Below, one piece after another: positions 7,578-13,931 of a stretch of DNA of 13,931 nt; the stretch's first letter is position 1; each line of letters starts with the position of its first letter. The DNA lies in assembly GCA_011046315.1 (NCBI GenBank), contig DSAU01000234.1, positions 1 through 13,931 on the forward strand, given 5' to 3'. The notes beneath the pieces were generated by a model. It was not told where the DNA came from. It did not search any database and was given only the letters and a program-made list of their open reading frames with translations. This DNA comes from a bacterium (GTDB taxonomy: Bacteria > Zhuqueibacterota > Zhuqueibacteria > Thermofontimicrobiales > Thermofontimicrobiaceae). The translations under genes were made by a program, and so were the position numbers.

Positions 7578-10079
7578 ATGAGCCAAAAACTACTCCATTT
7601 AGTCTGCAATGCGCATCTCGATCCTGTCTGGCTCTGGGAATGGGAAGAGGGCCTGGCAGAGACGCTTTCGACTTTCCGGACAGCGGCAAAATTCTGTGAA
7701 GATTTCGAGGGATTTGTGTTTTGTCATAATGAATCGTTGTTGTATGAGTGGATTGAGGAATACGAGCCGGCATTGTTTGAAAGAATTCAGCAGCTGGTTA
7801 TCGAAGGAAAATGGCGGATTATTGGTGGCTGGTATGTCCAGCCTGATTGCAATCTTCCGTCCGGCGAGTCATTCGTACGACAGATTTTAATCGGTAAAAC
7901 ATATTTCAGGGAAAAGTTCAATTTCGAACCCGGGGTTGCGATTAACTTTGATCCCTTCGGACATACCCGTGGTCTGGTACAAATTTTAAAAAAGGCTGGC
8001 TATGATGGCTATCTTTTCTGCCGACCTGATAAAAATAGTCTGACGTTGCCGGAAAACACATTCATCTGGGAGGGATATGATGGCTCTAAATTGCTTGCGC
8101 ATCGCGCCGCAGACCATTACAATTCAGAACGAGGCAAGGCCGGGGATCGGATAGCGGCATGGATTGAAAAACATCAGCACGAAGCGGCCGGTATTCTGCT
8201 TTGGGGAATCGGTAATCATGGCGGTGGGCCCTCTGAAATAGATCTCGTTAAAATTGCCGAGTTACAAGCCAACCAGGAAAACTGGGAAATACGCCACAGT
8301 GCACCTGAACCTTATTTTGACCAATTAAGTCGTGGAAGCCAGCAACACCCGCATCATCAAAAGGACATCAATCCCTGGGCAGTGGGCTGTTACACCACCA
8401 TGTCGCTGGTCAAGCAAAAGCATCGGGCATTGGAAAATAGATATTTTTTAACTGAAAAAATGGTAACCCAAGCAGCGCTGCAAGGATTGATGGAATATCC
8501 CGGGCTACAATTAAACGACGCCCTGAAAGATTTATTGTTCTGTCAGTTTCATGATATTCTGCCGGGTTCTGCGACATCTGAAAATGAAAATTATGCTTTA
8601 CAACGAATGGATCATGGATTGGAGATTTTATCGAGGCTTAAAAGCAGAGCGTTTTTTGCTTTTCTTACCGGACAAAAGCCTGCCGCTGAAGGTGAGTTTC
8701 CGTTGTTTGTTTACAATCCTCATTCCACAGATATAGAGGAGACCATCGTGGTTGAGTTTCAGCCACCAGAACCAAATTTCAATTGGAGTATTTTTTGGCG
8801 CCCGGAAATTTTTGATGAACAGGGCAATTCCATTCCGGTGCAAGTGGAAAAAGAAAGCAGTAACATCCAGATCGATCATCGCAAGCGGGTGGTTTTTAAA
8901 GCTAACTTAAAAGCAGCGACAATGAACCGGTTTTCTTGTTATTTACGCGATGAAAAAATTCAACCGCTGGCAAAGATCGATGCAGCAGCGCCAGCCGACT
9001 ATATTTTCAGTAATAACAAGTGTGAATTGAGGATCAATCGGTCAACTGGTTTGATTGATAAATATTTGGTCGACGGCATTGATTTTTTAGAACCAGGTGC
9101 GTTCAAATTGTTGGTGATTGAAGACTATCCTGATCCCTGGGGCATGAGCGTGCGCGGATTCAGCAAGGTAAAAGGAGAATTTAGCCTGCTTAAGCCAGAA
9201 GAGGCGGCACAATTTGCCGGCGTCTCTGCTGCCGAGTTAGCTCCGGTGAGAGTGATTGAGAATGGCTCCATTCGCACTATCGTTGAAGCGTTGTTCGGAT
9301 ACAATAATTCTTTTACCTGTGTACGCTATAAAATTCCTGTCAAAGGTAGCGAAATAGAGATTGAAATCCGGGTCTTCTGGGGGGAAAAGGATAAAATGCT
9401 CAAACTCTCCATCCCGACCTCCTTTGAACAGGGGAGCTGTCTGGGACAAGTAGCTTACGGAGTGGAAAAGTTCGAGCGCCATGGCGAGGAGTTGGTCGCT
9501 CAAAAATGGATCGCCATTAATTCAGCCGATGAAAAAAAGATGCTAACCGTGATCAATAACGGCGTCCATGGATTCGATTTTGAATCTGGTGAAGCGCGTA
9601 TTTCGCTGCTGCGTTCAACTGCCTACTCGGGCCATCCGGTGAACACCCATATCCCGATTGTACCGCAGGATCGATTTGAGCCGCGCATCGACCAGGGAGA
9701 ACGGCTGTATCGGTTCTGGGTAAATGCCGGAAATGCTACCGAAAGAATCGAGCGAATCAACCAGGAAGCGCTGTTGAAAAACGAGTTTCCAATGGCACTG
9801 TGCTGTTTCCCCGATGGGAGCGGAAAAATTCCGGATACCAGTATTATTCTGTCTGACGTTACGGTTCAGATGTCAGCTTTAAAAATGTCAGAGGATCAGA
9901 AAAAATGGATTGTTCGATTGTTTGAACCAACCGGAAAGCAGCGGACGGTTCAGATGACAATTCCACCGTTAAATTTGGATTTCAAAATAAAAATTGGGCC
10001 ATTTGAGATAAAATCTTTTGCCGTAGATGTTGCGACAAAAAAGATCTCGGAAGTGGATTTATTAGAGAGAGCAGAATGA
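7578..10079 (+). CDS. GH38-family alpha-mannosidase
   Basis: An 833-residue GH38 enzyme, full length for bacterial members (about 800-1000). It opens directly with the zinc motif CNAHLDPVWLW (H13, D15). It has NFDPFGHTRGLVQILKKAGYD with the nucleophile/zinc ligand D125, and CQFHDILPGS with the fourth ligand H325 next to D326. GNHGGGPSE and the middle helical bundle are also typical. The second half is the beta-sandwich region seen in the family. No signal peptide is present, so it is a cytoplasmic exo-acting enzyme that removes alpha-linked mannose, or occasionally a related sugar, from short oligosaccharides. GAGGA (7566-7570) precedes the ATG by 7 bases. The 137-base gap before it is A+T-rich, with only a weak TATAAC (7552-7557) and the palindrome TGAATTCA (7491-7498). 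I see no clear terminator there, so it probably stays in the operon. Confidence 0.93.
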   Translation: MSQKLLHLVCNAHLDPVWLWEWEEGLAETLSTFRTAAKFCEDFEGFVFCHNESLLYEWIEEYEPALFERIQQLVIEGKWRIIGGWYVQPDCNLPSGESFVRQILIGKTYFREKFNFEPGVAINFDPFGHTRGLVQILKKAGYDGYLFCRPDKNSLTLPENTFIWEGYDGSKLLAHRAADHYNSERGKAGDRIAAWIEKHQHEAAGILLWGIGNHGGGPSEIDLVKIAELQANQENWEIRHSAPEPYFDQLSRGSQQHPHHQKDINPWAVGCYTTMSLVKQKHRALENRYFLTEKMVTQAALQGLMEYPGLQLNDALKDLLFCQFHDILPGSATSENENYALQRMDHGLEILSRLKSRAFFAFLTGQKPAAEGEFPLFVYNPHSTDIEETIVVEFQPPEPNFNWSIFWRPEIFDEQGNSIPVQVEKESSNIQIDHRKRVVFKANLKAATMNRFSCYLRDEKIQPLAKIDAAAPADYIFSNNKCELRINRSTGLIDKYLVDGIDFLEPGAFKLLVIEDYPDPWGMSVRGFSKVKGEFSLLKPEEAAQFAGVSAAELAPVRVIENGSIRTIVEALFGYNNSFTCVRYKIPVKGSEIEIEIRVFWGEKDKMLKLSIPTSFEQGSCLGQVAYGVEKFERHGEELVAQKWIAINSADEKKMLTVINNGVHGFDFESGEARISLLRSTAYSGHPVNTHIPIVPQDRFEPRIDQGERLYRFWVNAGNATERIERINQEALLKNEFPMALCCFPDGSGKIPDTSIILSDVTVQMSALKMSEDQKKWIVRLFEPTGKQRTVQMTIPPLNLDFKIKIGPFEIKSFAVDVATKKISEVDLLERAE

Positions 10080-11320
10080 TTCACAAACCTGAACAGAGTC
10101 CGGTATCGGTTTTAATGGCGAGTATCGGCGGATATGGATACTATTATTTGAAGACGTTGCTGGAGGAATTCCCGGAAGGAAAAATTAAACTGGCGGGCGT
10201 TGTGGATCCTTATCCGGAACAATCGCCGTTGTATGAAACAGTAAAACAACTGCGGGCACCGATATACCCCACAATCGAAGATTTTTATAATGCAGAAAAA
10301 TGCGCAGACCTGGTGGTTCTGTCGACTCCAATTTATTTACACGCATCACAAACCTGTCATGCGTTGCGTAACAACACACAAGTATTGTGCGAAAAGCCAG
10401 CCGCAGCAACCGTACAACAAATTGATGAAATGATTCGCGTTCGCGATCGGACTGACAATTGGGTGATGATTGGTTACCAGTGGTCGTATTCAAAGGTGAT
10501 ACAAAGGCTAAAGCAGGATATCCGTCAGGGCAAATTCGGCAAACCGATTCGTTTTAAATTTTTAGGGCTCTGGCCAAAAGATGATGCTTATTATCGACGA
10601 AATAATTGGGCAGGCAGGATCAAGGAAGATAGCTCGATGTGGGTGTTGGATAGTCCGGTAAATAATGCATTAGCGCACTATTTGCACAATTTTTTCTATT
10701 TGCTGGGTGAGAAGGTCGATCACAGCGTGGCGCCAGTATCTGTAACCGCCGAAGTGTACCGGGCACATCCGATTGAAAATTATGATACAGCGGCGTTGCG
10801 AGTTTTTACCGAAAATGGAGTGGAAATTCTGTTCTACGTATCGCATTCCACTTTGATGAGGATCGATCCGGTATTTCAGATGGAGTTTGAAGATGCTGTT
10901 ATCAGTTATTTTCAGACGCCACCACAAATCATTGCTTGCGATAAAAAAGGACGTCGTATCAATTATGGCAGTCCTGATGAGGAACACCAGTTTTTAAAAT
11001 TATTTCGTGCAGTTGAGAAAATTAATCAAAATGTCCCGATTGTTTGCGGTCTGGAAGCTTCACGTTCGCAAACTGTTTGTATGAATGGAGTTCAGGAATT
11101 ATTCCCCGAAATTCCGGTTTTTCCAGCTTCGATGGTCTATCGTTTTGAGGCTGAGGACCGTTACTGGACAAAAGGATTGGATATGGGGTTGATTGATTGT
11201 TATCAGGAAAATCTACTGCCGGCTGAAAAAAAATACTCATGGGCGGTGCCGTCGCAGACTGTTGATTTGACAGATTATCATTTCTTTCCGCGAAAGCGAG
11301 AACCGGGCCACATGCCTTGA
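10076..11320 (+). CDS. Gfo/Idh/MocA family NAD(P)-dependent oxidoreductase
   Basis: A 414-residue sugar oxidoreductase. The N-terminal Rossmann domain shows a beta-alpha-beta start (VSVLMASIGGYGYYYLKTL), the strand LAGVVDP, the LVVLSTPIYLHASQ strand and the family hallmark CEKPAA with K107. The usual GxGxxG reads G19-Y-G21-Y-Y-Y24, so the third Gly is replaced by Tyr. The second domain carries LDSPVNNALAHYLHN, the D-x8-H active-site region (D192, H201; H204 nearby). The ATG overlaps the mannosidase stop by 4 bases (ATGA), so the two are translationally coupled. It has no signal peptide. Family members oxidise or reduce a sugar hydroxyl (inositol, glucose, UDP-sugars), transfer hydride internally, or cleave glycosides by an NAD-dependent route. 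The coupling to a mannosidase suggests that its substrate is the released sugar or the remaining oligosaccharide. Confidence 0.88.
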   Translation: MIHKPEQSPVSVLMASIGGYGYYYLKTLLEEFPEGKIKLAGVVDPYPEQSPLYETVKQLRAPIYPTIEDFYNAEKCADLVVLSTPIYLHASQTCHALRNNTQVLCEKPAAATVQQIDEMIRVRDRTDNWVMIGYQWSYSKVIQRLKQDIRQGKFGKPIRFKFLGLWPKDDAYYRRNNWAGRIKEDSSMWVLDSPVNNALAHYLHNFFYLLGEKVDHSVAPVSVTAEVYRAHPIENYDTAALRVFTENGVEILFYVSHSTLMRIDPVFQMEFEDAVISYFQTPPQIIACDKKGRRINYGSPDEEHQFLKLFRAVEKINQNVPIVCGLEASRSQTVCMNGVQELFPEIPVFPASMVYRFEAEDRYWTKGLDMGLIDCYQENLLPAEKKYSWAVPSQTVDLTDYHFFPRKREPGHMP

Positions 11321-11399
11321 TGCCCGAGACTATTCCATTCAAAGTGTAAATCAGTCTGGATACGCTGGTGGAAATAATATTGCTCAGCTAAACCAATAG

Positions 11400-11406
11400 C
11401 AGGAGG
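11400..11406 (+). promoter_or_regulatory. Strong Shine-Dalgarno before the lyase gene
   Basis: CAGGAGG ends 4 bases before ATG 11411 and decides that start. It is the only near-perfect site in the second half of the cluster. It lies in a 90-base gap after the oxidoreductase gene that holds no recognisable promoter or terminator. Confidence 0.75.
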
Positions 11407-11410
11407 AAAG

Positions 11411-13723
11411 ATGAGTCGAACATTGAAAATAATCAGCTTATTCATTTTAGGTTGGACCTTAGCGCTTCCGGCGCAAAACATTGTTCCCCGGGCAAAATAT
11501 TTGGAATTTGCCCGGACATCAGCCGATTGGACCTGGAATCATCTCGATTCGCTGGTTCAGGACTGGCAGGATCGTTTTGATCCTGAAAATATCTGGGGCT
11601 ACCGACCGCCGCCTCGATTATTGGAAATAGCCTCGATTTATGCAACGCTCTTTCAACTCGAAGGAAATCAACAATATGCTGATCGGGCGAAGCAGATATT
11701 GTTAACCTATGGAGACTATCGACGCTATTTTCCGGAAGAGGCTGCCAGACTGAGGGTTGATTATTCTGCCGGTACACCAGCGCTGCCGGATTTTTTCACT
11801 GCCATGCGCTATCTCCGCGCTTACGATATTTTGAAAAAATATGGAGTGCTCACTCGTTCGCAGCAAAAAGTTATCGAACAGATGGTCGCTCATAGCATCG
11901 ATTATTTGTTCCAGACACAGGAATGGGGCGCTATGAACCGAGCAATCCTCCGCGCTGAAAGTCTCGCCTGGGCAATTCGTGCCGCTGAGCAACACCCGGA
12001 TATCGATCGATGGAGAATGTATGAAAAGGCGCTGGGGTTCGATAACTGGGGAAATTGGCAGATCGAAGATGCATCTCTATACAATGCGGTATGGCTCTAT
12101 TCTTTACTCGGATATGCTGATGCAAAAAACGAGATCCATGATCTGTTCAGAACACCAGAAATCTACTATTACGCCCATTATTTTCTCCAATTGATGTGCC
12201 CTGACATGATGATCCCTGATTTTGGTGATTCCAATTGGCGTTCCAACTGGTCGCGATTTCTTGTCTATTTTGAAGCGGCGGCAAATGTGTATCGCGATCC
12301 GTATTTGAAATGGGCGGCGACGGTGATTGCTGATAAGTTTTTTGACTTTAATCAAATTCAAAATACCGGACTTGCCTACATGGCGTTGGATTGCTATCGT
12401 TATGGCACTGACGATATTTTGCCGAAACAACCAGAAACGCTGAGCAGTGAAGTCATGGAAGATATGGTCGGGAAGAAGGTCGTGTTCCGCACTGGCTGGT
12501 CGGCTGATGATACTTATTTATTACTCAATTATCGCGATGAGGGCGATGGCGGGCTTTTATTCCGTGATTATCTCAGAGACGGCATCCCGGTGGAAGAAGA
12601 AAAGATGACCCACGGCCATTCGGATGAAAACAGCATCGTATTACTGATGTCCCGGGGATCTGTGCTGCTGCATGACGGCGGATATCGGGATTATATGCCC
12701 AGTGGACCCTATGGCGCATTCCGTCAGGACTATTTTCACAACCGGCTCTGTGTCCGTGCAGAAAAAATTTGGATGGGTCAAAAACAGGGTGAATACCGCT
12801 ACGGTCTTCAGGATCGACCCGAGATACCAGGGCAGTCAGTGCTGGATTTCCTCCGTAATGCAGGCTCTTATCGGGCGGTGCGTACCCAGAAAATCGATTT
12901 TCTCAGCTTTGATGATTTTGATTACAGCCGGACCCGGGTGGTGGATGATAAAATGGGCTACCAGTGGGATCGGACGCTCGTGTATCTGAAACAACCGGAG
13001 TTGTTCGTGGTGTTTGATGTTTTAAAAGGATTGAAGGAGGAATATTTTACCGGCGCCAATCTGTGGCATACTCGCCAGATTTTGGCGCAGGGTGATCACT
13101 GGTATGACACCTGTTATGATTCGCTTGCCAGAGTTCCATTGCCAACGGAAAATCAATTGCTGATTTATTTCCCCAAAACCCATTATCGTTTGGAGCAGGT
13201 GGAACAGGCAAAACGCTATTATCAGGATGAGTGGGTTATTTCACAGACCACGGCGCAATATTTCGAGTTGGGACAACATGTCGGATTTGTGACCGTGCTC
13301 ATTCCTCACCCGGCGGATTCGGATGCGACCCATTGGGTGGAAAAAATCCGCTATGTGCCGTCATCGGATTTATTGGAAAAAGGCATGTCAGTTGAAATTC
13401 AAACCGGCAAAGGATTGGTTCACTGCGGCATTAAATCTGATCTGCGTATGGATATGATTCGCGATTACCGCCGCCCTAAATATACTTACGAATCGGGAAA
13501 AATCCAATTTGGCGAGTTTGAATCCAACGCTGATTTCTTTTTCCTCAATCAATCGGGAAATCAGCTGCAATATACCGTTGTGAATGTGTCGAAAGCTGTT
13601 TACCAAGGAAAAGAGTTGTTTCGGCAAAAACCGGCATTGTATGGCCTGGCTTTTGACGGCAGTCCTGATCAGGCAGGCATTGGCAAACTGCGGTACTGGC
13701 GGGATGTTGCTAACATAAAATAG
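11411..13723 (+). CDS. Secreted heparinase II/III-like polysaccharide lyase
   Basis: A 770-residue exported protein. The first ~21 residues form a Sec signal (MSRTLK, then IISLFILGWTLALPA) with likely cleavage after A21. There is no lipobox Cys, so it is periplasmic or released. Residues ~25-330 form the helical toroid typical of the superfamily (many W/Y-rich helices, e.g. RLLEIASIYATLFQLEG). Residues ~345-770 form the beta-sandwich domain with MTHGHSDENSIVLLMSRG (H401, H403, D405), LLHDGGY (D422) and DYFHNRLCV (H443, N444), the signature of PL12/15/17/21-type lyases. Candidate active-site residues are N176, Y224 (DASLYNAVW) and H401 or H403. After N176 comes R177, where many relatives have His. 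The expected activity is beta-elimination of a uronic-acid-containing polysaccharide. The polymer and the PL family cannot be told from the sequence. It is the only Sec-exported protein in the cluster, and so the likely first step. Confidence 0.85.
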   Translation: MSRTLKIISLFILGWTLALPAQNIVPRAKYLEFARTSADWTWNHLDSLVQDWQDRFDPENIWGYRPPPRLLEIASIYATLFQLEGNQQYADRAKQILLTYGDYRRYFPEEAARLRVDYSAGTPALPDFFTAMRYLRAYDILKKYGVLTRSQQKVIEQMVAHSIDYLFQTQEWGAMNRAILRAESLAWAIRAAEQHPDIDRWRMYEKALGFDNWGNWQIEDASLYNAVWLYSLLGYADAKNEIHDLFRTPEIYYYAHYFLQLMCPDMMIPDFGDSNWRSNWSRFLVYFEAAANVYRDPYLKWAATVIADKFFDFNQIQNTGLAYMALDCYRYGTDDILPKQPETLSSEVMEDMVGKKVVFRTGWSADDTYLLLNYRDEGDGGLLFRDYLRDGIPVEEEKMTHGHSDENSIVLLMSRGSVLLHDGGYRDYMPSGPYGAFRQDYFHNRLCVRAEKIWMGQKQGEYRYGLQDRPEIPGQSVLDFLRNAGSYRAVRTQKIDFLSFDDFDYSRTRVVDDKMGYQWDRTLVYLKQPELFVVFDVLKGLKEEYFTGANLWHTRQILAQGDHWYDTCYDSLARVPLPTENQLLIYFPKTHYRLEQVEQAKRYYQDEWVISQTTAQYFELGQHVGFVTVLIPHPADSDATHWVEKIRYVPSSDLLEKGMSVEIQTGKGLVHCGIKSDLRMDMIRDYRRPKYTYESGKIQFGEFESNADFFFLNQSGNQLQYTVVNVSKAVYQGKELFRQKPALYGLAFDGSPDQAGIGKLRYWRDVANIK

Positions 13724-13748
13724 AAATATTAGTAACAGTTCACCTGTC

Positions 13749-13780
13749 ATTCCGGCTGGAGCGAAGCAGAATGCCGGAAT
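13749..13780. repeat. Hairpin-forming repeat (ATTCCGGC arms)
   Basis: Perfect 8-base arms ATTCCGGC (13749-13756) and GCCGGAAT (13773-13780) enclose a 16-base spacer containing GGAGCGAAGC. The string starts 25 bases after the lyase stop. It belongs to a type of short intergenic palindrome (GTCATTCC...GGAATC) that I know from many unrelated bacterial genomes. It may stabilise or end the operon transcript. No T-run follows directly, so it is not a classic intrinsic terminator. Confidence 0.65.
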
Positions 13781-13839
13781 CTCAACAATAGACATTTTAA
13801 ATATTAATTTATACATAGCGCAGTAAACTGCAATACAGG

Positions 13840-13920
13840 CATGTCATTGCGAGGAGCGAAGCGACGAAGCAATCTCTTAAATATTTGATAAGATTGCTTC
13901 GCTCCGCTCGCAATGACATG
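13840..13920. repeat. Long imperfect inverted repeat, REP/MITE-like
   Basis: The left arm (13840-13875) starts CATGTCATTGCGAG and ends GAAGCAATCT. The right arm (13891-13920) is its imperfect reverse complement, with the outer 14 bases and the inner 10 or more matching exactly. The middle of the left arm carries about six extra bases. A 15-base A+T-rich loop (13876-13890) separates them. The core GAGCGAAGC is shared with the smaller repeat at 13749. Such strings are widely dispersed between genes in many bacteria and may be mobilised by REP-associated or IS200-type transposases. The structure would fold into a strong RNA hairpin and could act in termination or 3'-end protection. Confidence 0.8.
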
Positions 13921-13931
13921 CTGACTAAAAA

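Noticed and set aside
13388..13816. 142-codon minus-strand frame crossing the end of the lyase gene
   Set aside because: It mostly overlaps the well-supported lyase frame, and its N-terminal part is a translation of the hairpin repeat.
13840..13920. CRISPR repeat or attachment site
   Set aside because: There is only one inverted pair, with no regular direct repeats or spacers, and no integrase or cas gene nearby.

Overview
The window reads as chromosomal DNA of an uncultured or little-studied Gram-negative-type bacterium. GC content looks moderate by eye (not computed). Exported proteins carry ordinary Sec and Tat signals, and the intergenic ends hold short dispersed-type repeats of a kind I associate with Calditrichota/KSB1/Bacteroidota-like genomes. 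That lineage guess is weak; nothing here is a taxonomic marker.

Layout: positions 1-749 have no intact gene. They hold a G+C palindrome with a CTTGGTG repeat (61-100), the decayed C-terminal end of an IS200-type (Y1, HUH) transposase (233-397), and a leader region with a possible promoter and palindromes. From 750 to 13723 seven genes run in the same direction. They are: a Tat-signal class V PLP-dependent aminotransferase-like enzyme; a 777-residue protein that looks like a multidomain glycosidase of GH67/GH20-type layout; a xylose-isomerase-like TIM-barrel sugar isomerase/epimerase; an (alpha/alpha)6-barrel glycosidase related to GH15/amylo-alpha-1,6-glucosidase; a GH38 alpha-mannosidase; a Gfo/Idh/MocA oxidoreductase; and a secreted heparinase II/III-like polysaccharide lyase. 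Spacing is tight (15 bp, 38 bp, 1-nt overlap, 137 bp, 4-nt overlap, 90 bp), so this is probably one operon, perhaps with an extra start site in the 137-bp gap. Two hairpin-forming repeats (13749-13780 and 13840-13920) follow the last gene and may end the transcript.

Together the genes look like a glycan-degradation locus. A secreted lyase would cut a uronate-containing polysaccharide outside the cytoplasm. The imported oligosaccharides would then be trimmed in the cytoplasm by the mannosidase, the GH15-like enzyme and the GH67/GH20-like enzyme. The Gfo/Idh/MocA oxidoreductase and the TIM-barrel isomerase could process the released sugars, or could act as an oxidation-elimination pair that cleaves glycosides. 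No transporter, SusC/SusD pair, regulator or sulfatase lies in the window. The substrate cannot be read from the sequence; mannose plus uronic acid is the best inference. The least familiar parts are the 777-residue protein and the lyase, which appears to have Arg where many relatives have His after the active-site Asn.
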